Part shown: in pieces, positions 27,212 through 37,411 of the stretch
Layout: each line of letters begins with the position of its first letter
Numbering within the stretch: the stretch's first letter is position 1
Source of the DNA: Yersinia vastinensis
GTDB taxonomy: Bacteria; Pseudomonadota; Gammaproteobacteria; Enterobacterales; Enterobacteriaceae
Direction of reading: 5' to 3'
DNA: 64,000 bases
Assembly (NCBI RefSeq): GCF_902726565.1
Contig: NZ_CACVAF010000003.1
Span: 395,412 to 459,411, forward strand
Notes under the pieces: generated by a model
What the model was told of the DNA's origin: nothing
The model's database searches: none
What the model saw: only the letters and a program-made list of their open reading frames with translations
Translations under genes and position numbers: made by a program

Positions 27212-28720
27212 TTATATGGTGATAATTCCGGTAAAGATGCTGTAAAGCGCAATAACCGCCGCCACGATGAGCACAATAAACAGTATTCTTTCGTAGGTAT
27301 TAAAGGCTTTTTGATGCTGTTCACGTTTGGCAATCAAATACAAAATAGTGCCCGGGCCATAGATAATGGCCGACAGCAGCAAGTATTTCAGGCCACCTGC
27401 GTAAATCATCAGTGCGGAATAGAAGGTCGCGATAATGGCAAAAATAAGATCCTTGCGATGCCCACGTGCATTGGTTTCGTAAGTTTCACCGGTCCATGCC
27501 AGTTTTAATCCATATGCCCCGACGAGCAAATAAGGGATAAGGGTTAATGAGCTGGTTAATTCCAACGCCAACTGGAAAGCATAATCAGTAAACAGTGTCA
27601 GAATTAAGAACACTTGAATAAAGATATTTGTCAGCCAAACCGCCGCGGAAGGTACTGCATTACTATTTTCCGTCGCGAAGACTTTCGGCATACTTTTACT
27701 TTTGGCGGCGGAGAACAACACTTCTGCAGCCAGCAATGACCAAGACAAATAAGCGCCTAATACCGAAATAATCAAACCGACGCTAATGAAGATGGCCCCC
27801 CAACGCCCAACGATAGCTTCCAATACCCCTGCCATTGATGGTTGACGTAAAGCCGCAAGATCTGGACGGAGCAGCACACCGTAAGACAGCATGGTGATCA
27901 GCACCAACAGGCATAAAACACCAATAAAACCGAGAACAGTCGCAATACCCACATGGCTACGCTCTTTGGCGTAACGTGAATACACACTGGCCCCTTCAAT
28001 GCCTAAGAACACAAACACCGTAACCAGCATTGTGCTGCGGACTTGAGAGAATAAGGACTCAGGTTCAACAACAGGTGCCATCACTGCCGCTGCATGACCG
28101 ACATAGCCATAATCATTCAAGTGGGATAAATCCACGCTTTTAACAACGTCTGGTGTGCCCCAAAAGTTCAATGCAAAGACATCGCCTTTAAAGGCAAAAA
28201 TCAGCACGATGACGAAAATGAAGATAGGAATGATTTTTGCGAAGGTCGCAATAGTATTAATCGCTGCCGCTTCTTTAACGCCCCGCAATATCAGGATATG
28301 GAATCCCCATAAAATAACGGAAGCCACTAATACTGCGGGGATGGTATTACCATCGCCAAATATAGGGAAAAATGCCCCGAGTGTTGACTTGATAAGTACG
28401 AAGTAAGAGACGTTACCAATACAAGTGCCGGCCCAAAAACCTAATGCTGAAGCAAAACCGAGATAATCCCCGAAGCCTTCTTTTGCGTAAATGAATACAC
28501 CGGAGTCGAGATTAGGTTTACGCTGCGCTAATGTTTGAAAAACAAAAGCCAGCATTAACATCCCCCCCCCAGCAATACACCAAGCAATTAGTGCACCAAA
28601 CCCACCAGTTGCTCGTCCGAAAGTCGCTGGTAATGAAAATATACCGGCCCCGATCATTGAACCGACCACTAAAGAAGTTAGGGCCGGCAAAGATAATTTA
28701 TTCGTAGATGAATTGGCCAT
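27212..28720 (-). CDS. arcD: Arginine antiporter ArcD-type (APC family)
   Basis: A 502-residue APC-superfamily basic amino acid transporter with about 12-13 helices and the family N-terminus LPALTSLVVGSMIGAGIFSLPA. It is of the arginine/ornithine antiporter group and is the first gene of a two-gene unit with arcA. Since only arcA is adjacent, arginine/citrulline exchange is as likely as arginine/ornithine. Confidence 0.88.
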   Translation of the reverse strand: MANSSTNKLSLPALTSLVVGSMIGAGIFSLPATFGRATGGFGALIAWCIAGGGMLMLAFVFQTLAQRKPNLDSGVFIYAKEGFGDYLGFASALGFWAGTCIGNVSYFVLIKSTLGAFFPIFGDGNTIPAVLVASVILWGFHILILRGVKEAAAINTIATFAKIIPIFIFVIVLIFAFKGDVFALNFWGTPDVVKSVDLSHLNDYGYVGHAAAVMAPVVEPESLFSQVRSTMLVTVFVFLGIEGASVYSRYAKERSHVGIATVLGFIGVLCLLVLITMLSYGVLLRPDLAALRQPSMAGVLEAIVGRWGAIFISVGLIISVLGAYLSWSLLAAEVLFSAAKSKSMPKVFATENSNAVPSAAVWLTNIFIQVFLILTLFTDYAFQLALELTSSLTLIPYLLVGAYGLKLAWTGETYETNARGHRKDLIFAIIATFYSALMIYAGGLKYLLLSAIIYGPGTILYLIAKREQHQKAFNTYERILFIVLIVAAVIALYSIFTGIITI

Positions 28721-28926
28721 GATGTTCTCAATGACATTGGATAAATTAAGTTAAATGTAAATTCTGCTTATCCCACAAACAGATTCACCTGGACCCACTT
28801 ACCGAGATAAATACATTTTTATGATAGCTTCCTTTAAAACTATTGCATAATGTCCGGAAAGTAGACCAAAAATAACAATATGTAAATTGTTGCAAAAATT
28901 ATCACACACAACAGAATTTTGTAATA

Positions 28927-28940
28927 GTGATCAAAATCAT
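28927..28940. promoter_or_regulatory. FNR/ANR-like box upstream of arcD
   Basis: GTGAT-CAAA-ATCAT matches TTGAT-N4-ATCAA at 8 of 10 defined bases and is palindromic in TGAT/ATCA. It is about 210 bases before arcD. Anaerobic control of arginine deiminase genes by this family is established in other bacteria. Confidence 0.45.
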
Positions 28941-29950
28941 CATTTCAGATATTCAACAATGTTCTAACCAGTTTAATTCACTGCATCAAAGATACTTCAT
29001 TAGCATAGGAATCTGTTTTTTTTAATTAGGCCATTTAAGATGATTACCGCATGCCAATTCATTAAATAACTTAGGTATAGATAAGGGTGCTCGCACTCTT
29101 GCAGACACTGAACCCATGGTCTAACATTAATGATTAAGCCATAAACCATTAATTATAAAGTTCTTAAAATTCAATAGCTTAAATAACTCATATTCAGCTA
29201 TAAAAATAGGCGTAATCTTATAAAATTTTATCTGTTTCTTCGCCTTCATCACCTTATCCCCCCTATGTAATCACAACCATAATCAGAGAGTGACCGTTCA
29301 TAATCATCGCGTTTTATTTTTTATAAAACGTATAGGTAATACTCTTTTTTTATATTTCCCACGCGTAGCTATACTTGTGTGAAAAATCAACAACAATAGC
29401 GAAAAGATGATCGCCATTTAGGTTTTATTTAGATTTCATTTAGATTTAGCTTACATTTGTTATCGATACGTTAAAAAACAACCGTTACATTCCTACTAAC
29501 GTAAATCACTATGAACTAACGCCATGACACGACAACAAACTAGCATTTTATTTTTGCACAGAAAGAAATGCCAGCATAAAAAACCGCAGTAACAATTTAA
29601 TTTAAATAAAGAAAATATCCATTATTCTTTATGATCGCATTAGAAAGGCTGATGCTTTATGTTGAAATGTCCGATAGAGGCGCAGGTCATAATGATGAAA
29701 TAGTGTAGGAATTATCCCTCAAACCTAACGTATTATTCTCTCATTGCCGGAAATAACGTAAATAAAACTGGTTAATTTCGTATTTAAAATTTACAACCTA
29801 GTCAATAACTCCCTAGTCAAATATACATATTGACGGTTATTTTAAAGGCATCACTTTACATTTAGGTTATTCGTTATCATTACCCTAGAAGTGATAACGT
29901 CTTGCGATGCTCTATCGCAAATACACGCTATTGCAAATGTTACCGAACAA

Positions 29951-29975
29951 TAAAAACGGCCCCCATTGGGGGCCG
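29951..29975 (-). terminator. Terminator after waaL
   Basis: CGGCCCCC (29957-29964) pairs with GGGGGCCG (29968-29975); AAAAA at 29952-29956 gives a T run on the minus strand. It ends the leftward waaQ-waaL transcript. Confidence 0.88.
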
Positions 29976-30009
29976 CACTCAGTTTGTATATTCGTTAAAC
30001 ACACTGGTT

Positions 30010-31251
30010 TTAGGTTACTTGCTTATCAGATGCATGCTGAGTGCCCGCAACAGAATAACCGGCTAAAATCGCCACAAAGATCATAAATAGATGGCCTTCA
30101 GATGAATCCAACAAGAATGAGTTAAAGAAGTTGCAAGCCATATAGCTGGTCAAAACGGCTAACAAAATATTACGCAGAGCCGGTGTTTGCTGCCAGATAA
30201 CCCGATAACAGCAGACAATCCACGCCAAGAAGATAATCAAACCCACCACTCCGGACTGAATAGTCTCCAGCAGATACTGGTTATGTGGATTATTGATTTT
30301 GTAGTTTATTTCTGGATTTTCATAATAGAAGCCACCAGCGCCGTGACCAAGAATTGGAGCCGCTTTAATCAGCCGTACCGCCTCTATAGCAAATGCGGAA
30401 CGTTGCCCCATTGAGGTACTGCAAGCATCATTCTCATGGCCTGCAGACGCTGCTATGCAGACTTTTATTTCATCAATACCCTGAGTGATACGCTGCGTTG
30501 CTTTATTGGGGATAAATAAGAGTGCGGCGAATGCAACCACGCCCAGTATCACCAGTAGCCCGCGTTGACGGTTGCTCAACGAGAAAAACAACCAAACACC
30601 GAGTCCAACAACTAATGCAACATAACCGGTGCGTCCCAGAACCAAAAACAACACACTGTAACTGGCCGCGACGACAAGTAGTCCATATGCCCAGCGTTTC
30701 CACCCCTGGTTTTTAACCGCCAGAGCCAACCACAGCATAGCCGCCAAAGCCATGAAGAAGTTTTGGGTAATTTGCAGTTTAAAGATGGTGGGATTGGTTG
30801 GATCAACATTACCAATCGGGATGTGTAACACTCCAACCGCCAGTGTGCCAGCCAAAGCCACTGCGTTAGCCGCTAAAAACCCAATAGAAAACAGTTTAAT
30901 CAGCCGTGGCTGATGAATAAAGAAGAGTGCCAGCGGCAGGATATAAAGAAACTTTTTATCTTTACCGACCATCTCCGGGCCATAACTGTTGTGATGAAAT
31001 AACAATGACAATGCCAAAAGCGCAAACATAGCTGCTGGCAAGTAGACAAGTGGATTTGTCAGCAAGGGTTTAAATTGCAGTGAGTTACGGTTAACTATCA
31101 GACAAATCAGGACTAAAACCAACGATATATTGATAAGTGAGCTGGATGACGGCAAAGCAATACCGAGCAGTAATGCTGTGATGCCACTCAGTATGTCGCT
31201 ACGACGGTTAGCCGGTGTCGTGACCGGCGAAGAAGTCGATGGGATGATCAT
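30010..31251 (-). CDS. waaL: O-antigen ligase WaaL
   Basis: A 413-residue inner-membrane protein with about 11-12 helices and a large periplasmic loop (about 235-335). The loop ends with GHGAGGFYYENPEI...NNPHNQYLLETIQSG, where the HNxY(L) motif carries the essential histidine of the Wzy_C/WaaL family. It joins undecaprenyl-linked O antigen to the lipid A core. It follows the heptosyltransferase gene by 65 bases and is ended by a strong terminator. An O-antigen polymerase is the main alternative; the core-synthesis neighbour supports ligase. Confidence 0.82.
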   Translation of the reverse strand: MIIPSTSSPVTTPANRRSDILSGITALLLGIALPSSSSLINISLVLVLICLIVNRNSLQFKPLLTNPLVYLPAAMFALLALSLLFHHNSYGPEMVGKDKKFLYILPLALFFIHQPRLIKLFSIGFLAANAVALAGTLAVGVLHIPIGNVDPTNPTIFKLQITQNFFMALAAMLWLALAVKNQGWKRWAYGLLVVAASYSVLFLVLGRTGYVALVVGLGVWLFFSLSNRQRGLLVILGVVAFAALLFIPNKATQRITQGIDEIKVCIAASAGHENDACSTSMGQRSAFAIEAVRLIKAAPILGHGAGGFYYENPEINYKINNPHNQYLLETIQSGVVGLIIFLAWIVCCYRVIWQQTPALRNILLAVLTSYMACNFFNSFLLDSSEGHLFMIFVAILAGYSVAGTQHASDKQVT

Positions 31252-31316
31252 AATTCTCTCAGTTTGAGCAGGTTGGGAGGCGATTAAAGTGGCTGGCAGA
31301 CACCCGTTTTAACAAA

Positions 31317-32504
31317 CTACCGGCTCTGTACACGCCAGGCGTCAACAGCCTCTATGACATCACGCACCGGAATTGCGTTCAAATAGCGATCGGTGGTGTC
31401 AGTATCTATCTCATTCGGGTGTGGCAAAGTGCGGTAGTGACCCGCCCATAAAAGGGTATGCGGAGCCTGCCACGGGTGCCATTGGTTAAGGTTGCTAGGG
31501 CCAAAAAGTACCACGGCCGGAGTTTGTAATGCCGCTGCCATATGCATAGCAACAGAATCCACACCAATAAATAGTTTAGCGTTATCGATCAAGACAGCCA
31601 GTTCCGGTAGCGCCAATTGACCAGATAGATTGATGACTTTTTCTGGTTGCACGCAACCGGCAATAATGTCAGCAATATAGTCCAGTTCAGCTTGGTCTTT
31701 GCCGCCTGTCAGTAGCACCGTTTCACCTTGCTCAGTTAAGTGGTTTATCAGTTGGCTAAAGGATTCACTGGCCCACGTTTTAAATTTCCAACGGGCAGAG
31801 GGCTGGATCAAAATGTAGTCATTAATGCTGTATTGCTGGCATAACTGTTTTACCCGCTCAACATCGTGCGCACCATAAGACATGGTGACATCAGTGCAAA
31901 CCTCGGTCAGGTGTAGCGGTTCAAGAATATCCAGATTATTCAGTACGGTGTGCCGTTCGCCCGCATTAGGAATATCCACCAAAGCAGAATGGCAGTAGCG
32001 CCAGAGCCAAGTGTCACGTTTCGGGTAATGAAAACCAATACTGAAGCCGGGTTTTAAGAGGCGACAATAGGCTGCGGCGCGCCATTGGTCGGATAGGTTG
32101 AGAATCAGATCATAATGGTGCTCTTTTAATGCAGCAAATAACGCCTTTTCGCCACTAATTTGAGCTGGCAAGCCGGCATGTTTGAGACCACGATCCACAA
32201 TAAACGCGTGATTGACCGTTTTATTCTCACGCAGCATATCTTGCGTGCCGCCATACAGTAGCACGTCAATTTTGGCTTGCGGATAGTGGGTTTTTAGCGT
32301 GCTGATTAACGGCGTAGTGAGAAGAACATCGCCGAAATGGCGTAATTTAATAACTAAAATGCGCTGAACTTTATCTTTCTCCCGCAATGTTTCTGGCAGG
32401 TTATATACCCTCTGTTGGGCGGTAGAAACAGGAGCAGAAAGTTGCCCGGCAGGTGATTCTGTCTTATTTGATGTATTCATCATAGGATGCGCCATCATCG
32501 GCAA
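31317..32504 (-). CDS. waaQ: LPS core heptosyltransferase WaaQ-like
   Basis: A 395-residue glycosyltransferase family 9 protein. The catalytic N-domain starts at RILVIKLRHFGDVLLTTPLISTLK (about residue 48), and the C-domain has IQPSARWKFKTW, the nucleotide-heptose region ELAVLIDNAKLFIGVDSVAMHMAAAL and VVLFGPS. It adds heptose to the inner core of LPS. About 45 residues precede the usual family start and are Met/Ser/Thr/Gln-rich; there are several possible ATGs, so the true start may be later. It is transcribed with waaL. Confidence 0.87.
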   Translation of the reverse strand: MPMMAHPMMNTSNKTESPAGQLSAPVSTAQQRVYNLPETLREKDKVQRILVIKLRHFGDVLLTTPLISTLKTHYPQAKIDVLLYGGTQDMLRENKTVNHAFIVDRGLKHAGLPAQISGEKALFAALKEHHYDLILNLSDQWRAAAYCRLLKPGFSIGFHYPKRDTWLWRYCHSALVDIPNAGERHTVLNNLDILEPLHLTEVCTDVTMSYGAHDVERVKQLCQQYSINDYILIQPSARWKFKTWASESFSQLINHLTEQGETVLLTGGKDQAELDYIADIIAGCVQPEKVINLSGQLALPELAVLIDNAKLFIGVDSVAMHMAAALQTPAVVLFGPSNLNQWHPWQAPHTLLWAGHYRTLPHPNEIDTDTTDRYLNAIPVRDVIEAVDAWRVQSR

Positions 32505-32819
32505 CGAAAGGGGGCAACAATGCTATCCAAGCACTTGCGACATAGCAATGATTTTTGGTGTTGCCCAGAGAGAACAAGCAGGCAGTGAAGATGCCATCAG
32601 CCTATCCCTAGAGGTTTACGCCGCCCCCCACGGCACGCTTTCCCGCAGAATCATTCTTGGGTTGTCGATTTACCCCACGAAACCCATTGACGTTATCGGT
32701 GCAGGAAGATTGAGTGCGGACAGTGCGCAAGAACCGTAGCATACAGCGGTATGTGACGGTGATGAGTACTGCCCGAAGTTCAAGCTGGCAAACAAGATAG
32801 TCAATTTTAATCGTCAATG
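32505..32819. other. Intergenic region between waaQ and lsrK
   Basis: No supported gene, although both strands carry 60-77-codon open frames with no recognisable product. The sequence is GC-richer than ordinary gaps here and has short stems such as CATAC-AGCG-GTATG near 32740. No JUMPstart/ops element for RfaH was seen. It may be a structured RNA or a decayed gene. Confidence 0.4.
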
Positions 32820-34412
32820 TCACAGACCCGGAGCTTTCCACAACGACGTCGTCAACCCACTATCCACCAGCGTCAACTGGTCGGTATACACGGCTTGCCA
32901 ATTGGTTTTGGCTGCCTGATAGAGTGCTTGATGCTCAGTATTGGGTGTATATTCTCGCTCCCAGCGCACCAGCCGTTCGCCGGTTTTATCCAGCGCGTCA
33001 TAAAGCCCAACACCCACCCCTGCCGCAATGGCGCAACCTAACGCAGTGGCTTCTTTGACGACTGGCACGCGGACCGGAATGCCAGTGACATCCGCCAAGA
33101 TTTGGCTCCACAGTTTGCCTTTTGATCCTCCCCCCGCAAAGACAACGGAAGAGGCTTTGACGCCAGAGAATTCGGCAATTTGTGCCAGATTACAGGCCGA
33201 GACTATCGCCGCATTCTCTTCTAACGCACGGAATAAGGTCGCTTTGTTGCACTTTTCGGGGTCGAGTGAAAGGTTGATAAATGAAGGTGCGGCGTGATAC
33301 CAAGATTTAAAGCGCATCACATCAGAGAAAATAGGCATGACGCCATAAGCTCCCGCCGGCACCCTTGCCGCCATATCTTCCAGCAGACTGTAAGTATCAA
33401 TACCCAGCCGTTGTGCGAGCAATTTCTCTTCAGCACAAAAAGCATCTCGGAACCAGCGCATCGTCAGGCCAGTGAAGAAACTAATAGATTCTGCTTGCAC
33501 CATGCCGGGAATAACATGAGGGTTGATGCGTGTATTCATATTGGGATCAATGATGGGTTTGGGTAAGTTAACCACCTGCTGCCAGAAGGTGCCGCCCAAT
33601 ACCGCCGTCTGGCCCGGCCGCACCACACCAAGCCCCAAACAACCGAGTTGCACATCGCCACCGCCCATGACCACTGGCGTACCTGCCAACAAACCACACT
33701 CTTCTGCTGCTTGTGCCGTGACATGGCCGAGCAAGGTGCCCGTTTCTTTGACTGGCGATAAAATATCGGCACGTAATCCCGCCATCTCCAGTAAATTCGG
33801 TTGCCAGTTGCGGGTAGCTAAATCCAACATACCAGTGGTGCCCGCATTAGAGGGATCAACCGCCAGCTCGCCACTGAGCATATTCGCCAGCCAGTCACTT
33901 ATCATGGTCAATGTGCCGGCCTGACGATAAATATCTGGCCGATAATGTGCCAGCCACAACAGCCTCGGCATGGCACTCAGCGCCAGCGTCTGCCCAGAGC
34001 ATTGGTAGACTTCAAACTCAAATCCATGATCATGCAACTCTTTCAGCTCACTGACTTCGCGGCTGGCACGGGCATCCACATTAGCGCAGGCCCAGATAGG
34101 CTTGCCGCTACGGTCATAAAGCACAATACCTTCACGCATTGAGCACGCCGCAACCGCACGAATAGCACTGGCGGGTAGTTTGGCCTGATGCAAAGCCTGA
34201 CGGATACACTGACAGGTCAATTTCCAGTTAGTGGTTAAATCAAACTCCATCGACCCCGGAACATCAGGTACTGGCAGATGTAGCCATTCAGCCTGCCCGG
34301 CGGCTATCTGATTACCATTAAGATCAAATATCACAGCCCGAACACTGCCCGTGCCTGCATCCAGAGCCATCAGGTATTCACCCGACGTGGTGGTCGTACA
34401 GAGTTGACTCAT
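32820..34412 (-). CDS. lsrK: Autoinducer-2 kinase LsrK
   Basis: A 530-residue FGGY-family carbohydrate kinase. It shows [16 protein letters not shown] at the start (phosphate 1 loop), [11 protein letters not shown], and the C-terminal ATP site [20 protein letters not shown] with [20 protein letters not shown]. It phosphorylates AI-2 (DPD) after import, which traps it and makes the LsrR inducer. It is downstream of lsrR on the same strand, about 200 bases away. Confidence 0.95.
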   Translation of the reverse strand: MSQLCTTTTSGEYLMALDAGTGSVRAVIFDLNGNQIAAGQAEWLHLPVPDVPGSMEFDLTTNWKLTCQCIRQALHQAKLPASAIRAVAACSMREGIVLYDRSGKPIWACANVDARASREVSELKELHDHGFEFEVYQCSGQTLALSAMPRLLWLAHYRPDIYRQAGTLTMISDWLANMLSGELAVDPSNAGTTGMLDLATRNWQPNLLEMAGLRADILSPVKETGTLLGHVTAQAAEECGLLAGTPVVMGGGDVQLGCLGLGVVRPGQTAVLGGTFWQQVVNLPKPIIDPNMNTRINPHVIPGMVQAESISFFTGLTMRWFRDAFCAEEKLLAQRLGIDTYSLLEDMAARVPAGAYGVMPIFSDVMRFKSWYHAAPSFINLSLDPEKCNKATLFRALEENAAIVSACNLAQIAEFSGVKASSVVFAGGGSKGKLWSQILADVTGIPVRVPVVKEATALGCAIAAGVGVGLYDALDKTGERLVRWEREYTPNTEHQALYQAAKTNWQAVYTDQLTLVDSGLTTSLWKAPGL

Positions 34413-34613
34413 TGCGCTATCCTCTGTTTTATATGGATTTGTGAATAAACCGGTCCTCTACTGCTATAAATGAAATTTTGTAAAAGAAAAAAATATGGGC
34501 GTCATTGCCGTCGTCAGATTAGGGGCGCCCCGCGCGGAAAAACCGGCGCGTACACAGAATTCGTGAGAATTTTAAGCACCACACAAACCGAAACTGACAC
34601 GCCAAATAGCCAA

Positions 34614-35573
34614 TTAAATCAGTTTAATAATAGAACGTGCTGTCAGCTCATCGGTCACTAAGGCGTTCACATATTTGCCCTGTAGTGCAGCAACAATTGC
34701 CTCTGATTTCTCCACCCCACCTGCGACACCAATAACTGTCGGAATATTGGTCAACTCGGCCAGTGAGATGCCGATCAATTCTTGGTGAATTTGCATATCC
34801 GGCACCAATGCACCATCGGCTTGCATAAAGTAGCCGAGGATATCGCCGACGGCACCTTTGCGGCTGAACATCAACTGTTCACCTTCGCCGATGTAGCCGG
34901 AGCGCAAAATGGTGGCCTCTTTTTGCTGATTAACTGAGCCAATACCAACCACTGCAACATCTGCCGCTCGTGCTGCCAGCATCACATCACGCACACTGTT
35001 TTCCTGACGAAATGTTTCAGCCACTTTGGCACTGGATGCTCGCAAGGGAGCCGGAATAATGCTGACCTGACAGGCGGCATCTAGCTGACCGATTCCGGTC
35101 ATGTAAGAGCCGACTCCGCCGGAAAGAGTCACCAGACGTACTTGCTGTGAGGCGATAAACCCACTCAGGTGCTGTAGCGCACACATGGTGGTTTCGCCAA
35201 AACCCACAGCCAGCAGTTGCTGCGGTTGTATTAATGCCATCAATAAATGTGCAGCACCAATTCCCAACCGGCTACTGATACTGAGGGAGGCCAGAGCGGG
35301 CAGAATACGGATATGTTTGAGGCCAAAATGCTGTTGCAGTTGGTTTTCCAGTTCCAGACAACCTTCATAACGCGAATTAATCTGTACCCGAATGACCCCT
35401 GACTGCCGGCCTTTCTCCAGTAATCTGGAGACCTTCAGTCTGGTCAACCCCAGCAGTTCGCCAATATCCCCTTGTGTTAAGCCATCGTGATAATAAAACC
35501 ACGCAATACGAGCGAGCAGTTCCTCTTCACTCATGCTATTACCCGGATATTTGTATTCATCATTGGACGACAT
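34614..35573 (-). CDS. lsrR: lsr operon repressor LsrR
   Basis: A SorC/DeoR-type regulator. An HTH ([36 protein letters not shown]) precedes the sugar-binding domain ([45 protein letters not shown]). It represses lsr until phospho-AI-2 binds. The chosen start at 35573 gives 319 residues, close to the 317 of the Escherichia protein; the frame stays open to an ATG at 35642 (342 residues), with further ATGs at 35606-35609, and the extra 23 residues look unlike the family. It is divergent from lsrACDBFG across a region with two LsrR-like operators. Confidence 0.92.
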   Translation of the reverse strand: MSSNDEYKYPGNSMSEEELLARIAWFYYHDGLTQGDIGELLGLTRLKVSRLLEKGRQSGVIRVQINSRYEGCLELENQLQQHFGLKHIRILPALASLSISSRLGIGAAHLLMALIQPQQLLAVGFGETTMCALQHLSGFIASQQVRLVTLSGGVGSYMTGIGQLDAACQVSIIPAPLRASSAKVAETFRQENSVRDVMLAARAADVAVVGIGSVNQQKEATILRSGYIGEGEQLMFSRKGAVGDILGYFMQADGALVPDMQIHQELIGISLAELTNIPTVIGVAGGVEKSEAIVAALQGKYVNALVTDELTARSIIKLI

Positions 35574-35715
35574 AGGTTTTTCTTTTGTGAGCACTTTTTC
35601 TTTCATCATTACCGACGTTTCTCTTCTGATTCCTCTCAACATTCATCAGCTCAACCGCTGAACACCGAATGTTAAATCTCAATTGATAACTACGCTAACA
35701 GCTTAAACAACATAT

Positions 35716-35749
35716 TTGAACACATTTTAATTTAAATTTTTTTATTCAC
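35716..35749. promoter_or_regulatory. LsrR-like operator 1
   Basis: A 34-base AT-rich element with TTGAACA at its left end and TATTCAC at its right end. It is nearly repeated at 35800-35834. Two matching copies between lsrR and lsrA are best explained as LsrR sites. Confidence 0.65.
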
Positions 35750-35754
35750 GAAAA

Positions 35755-35770
35755 TGTGATCTTGATTACG
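35755..35770. promoter_or_regulatory. CRP-like site, lsr promoter
   Basis: TGTGA-TCTTGA-TTACG: the left half is perfect and the right half is degenerate. CRP activation of lsr is established in Escherichia. It lies between the two LsrR-like operators, about 75-90 bases before lsrA. Confidence 0.6.
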
Positions 35771-35799
35771 CCATAAATGGGATTATACAGCTATCTTTT

Positions 35800-35834
35800 T
35801 TGAACACTTTTAATTTTAAATTATTTTTGTTCAC
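35800..35834. promoter_or_regulatory. LsrR-like operator 2
   Basis: TTGAACA (35800-35806) and TGTTCAC (35828-35834) flank an AT-rich centre TTTTAATTTTAAATTA. It ends 12 bases before the lsrA ATG, next to the ribosome site TTGGAG, so repressor binding here would block transcription into lsrA. Confidence 0.65.
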
Positions 35835-35845
35835 TTGGAGCCACG

Positions 35846-37411
35846 ATGCCGCAAACTATGACTACCCCGCCACCGCTGCTCCAAGTACGTGGTATTAGCA
35901 AACAGTTTTCCGGCGTAGTGGTATTGAAAAGTATCGACTTTACTCTGCAACCGGGCCAGGTTCATGCACTGTTAGGGGGGAATGGAGCGGGCAAATCAAC
36001 ACTGATGAAAATCATCGCCGGCGTGCTCCCCCCCGATAACGGCACTATTGAGATTAATGGGCAACCTTGTTTAAACCTCACACCTGCCAAGGCTCATCAA
36101 CTGGGCATTTATCTGGTGCCGCAGGAACCGATGCTGTTTGCCAATCTGTCGGTGCAGGAAAATATCTTGTTCCGGTTACCCAAGCATCAAGCCGACAAGA
36201 AGAAGATGGCGCAGTTACTGCAAAGTTTGGGCTGCCATCTGGACTTAACGGCCAGTGCCGGTTCACTGGATGTTGCCGACCAACAATTAGTGGAGATCAT
36301 GCGCGGCTTGATGCGTGATTCACGTATTTTAATTCTTGATGAACCTACCGCGTCGCTAACACCTGCGGAAACCAACCGTCTATTTAGCCAAATAAAAATG
36401 TTATTGCAGCAAGGCGTCGGTGTGGTCTTTATCTCTCACAAATTGCCGGAAATTCGTCAATTGGCCGATTGGGTTAGCGTCATGCGCGATGGGGGCATTG
36501 CCCTGAGTGGCGCGACGGCTGATTTCTCAACCGACACCATTATTCAGGCGATCACACCACAGGCGAAAAATAGCGAGTTATCAGATACCCAAAAATTATG
36601 GCTAGAGCTGCCCGGTAACCGCCGATCTCAAGCTCGCGCCCAATCAAATCAACCGGTAATACAAGTGAACGATCTGAGCGGCGAAGGTTTTGCTCACATC
36701 TCTTTTGAAGTACGCGCGGGTGAAATCCTTGGGCTGGCAGGTGTCGTCGGTGCTGGCAGAACTGAATTGGCCGAAACGCTGTATGGCTTACGCCCCGCCA
36801 GTGGTGGCCATGTCTTGCTGGAAGATATCAACATCACCACCATGAAAACCGTCAATCGGTTGGCTACCGGTCTGGTGTATCTGCCAGAAGACCGGCAGGC
36901 ATCCGGGTTGTATCTGGATGCTCCCTTGAGCTGGAATGTGTGTGCGCTAACTCAAAGTAATCAGGGATTATGGACTCACCCGGCACAAGAGGCTGCCATT
37001 CTGGAGCGCTATCGTCGGGCGCTGAACATCAAATTCAATCACCTTGAGCAACCGGTAAGAACCTTATCCGGGGGAAACCAACAGAAACTACTGATTGCCA
37101 AATGCCTGGAAGCCAATCCGTTATTGCTGATCATTGATGAACCCACCCGTGGCGTGGATGTGGCGGCCCGCAGTGATATTTATCAATTGATCCGCAGCAT
37201 TGCCGAACAACATGTGGCGATCATTTTTATTTCGTCTGATCTGGAAGAAGTGGTGCAGATGGCGGATCGCGTGTTGGTAATGCATCAAGGAGAAATCAGT
37301 GGCGCACTGGATGGCAGCGCCATGAACGTCGATACCATTATGCATTTGGCTTTCGGTGAACATCATGCCGACGCCCATCAGCCAGCTAAAAATGAGGGCG
37401 TATCATGTTGA
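35846..37411 (+). CDS. lsrA: AI-2 ABC transporter ATPase LsrA
   Basis: A 521-residue sugar-type ABC protein with two ATP-binding domains. The first has Walker [11 protein letters not shown], the second a diverged Walker [12 protein letters not shown], as is usual in this class. Each half has signature-like and Walker B segments ([29 protein letters not shown]...[12 protein letters not shown]). It powers AI-2 uptake with LsrC, LsrD and LsrB. Its 3' end overlaps lsrC by seven bases. Confidence 0.95.
   Translation: MPQTMTTPPPLLQVRGISKQFSGVVVLKSIDFTLQPGQVHALLGGNGAGKSTLMKIIAGVLPPDNGTIEINGQPCLNLTPAKAHQLGIYLVPQEPMLFANLSVQENILFRLPKHQADKKKMAQLLQSLGCHLDLTASAGSLDVADQQLVEIMRGLMRDSRILILDEPTASLTPAETNRLFSQIKMLLQQGVGVVFISHKLPEIRQLADWVSVMRDGGIALSGATADFSTDTIIQAITPQAKNSELSDTQKLWLELPGNRRSQARAQSNQPVIQVNDLSGEGFAHISFEVRAGEILGLAGVVGAGRTELAETLYGLRPASGGHVLLEDINITTMKTVNRLATGLVYLPEDRQASGLYLDAPLSWNVCALTQSNQGLWTHPAQEAAILERYRRALNIKFNHLEQPVRTLSGGNQQKLLIAKCLEANPLLLIIDEPTRGVDVAARSDIYQLIRSIAEQHVAIIFISSDLEEVVQMADRVLVMHQGEISGALDGSAMNVDTIMHLAFGEHHADAHQPAKNEGVSC

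Larger units (their letters stand above)
28721..30009. other. 1.3-kb AT-rich gene-free region
   Basis: No reading frame with a credible start and length on either strand. It contains an FNR-like site (28927-28940) for arcDA, a hairpin CGTTTTAT/ATAAAACG (29310-29330), a doubled word TTTAGATTT near 29428-29447, and the waaL terminator at the right end. It is unusually long for this compact genome and could hide a small RNA or a lost gene. Confidence 0.6.

Noticed and set aside
28721..30009. Possible CRISPR array in the AT-rich gap
   Set aside because: The repeated words are only nine bases and unevenly spaced; no repeat-spacer periodicity.
32505..32819. JUMPstart/ops element for RfaH before waaQ
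   Set aside because: No GGCGGTAGCG-type sequence is present.
32548..32841. Opposing 63- and 77-codon frames between waaQ and lsrK
   Set aside because: Neither has family motifs or a ribosome site; the 77-codon frame also runs over the lsrK end. Kept as an unexplained spacer only.
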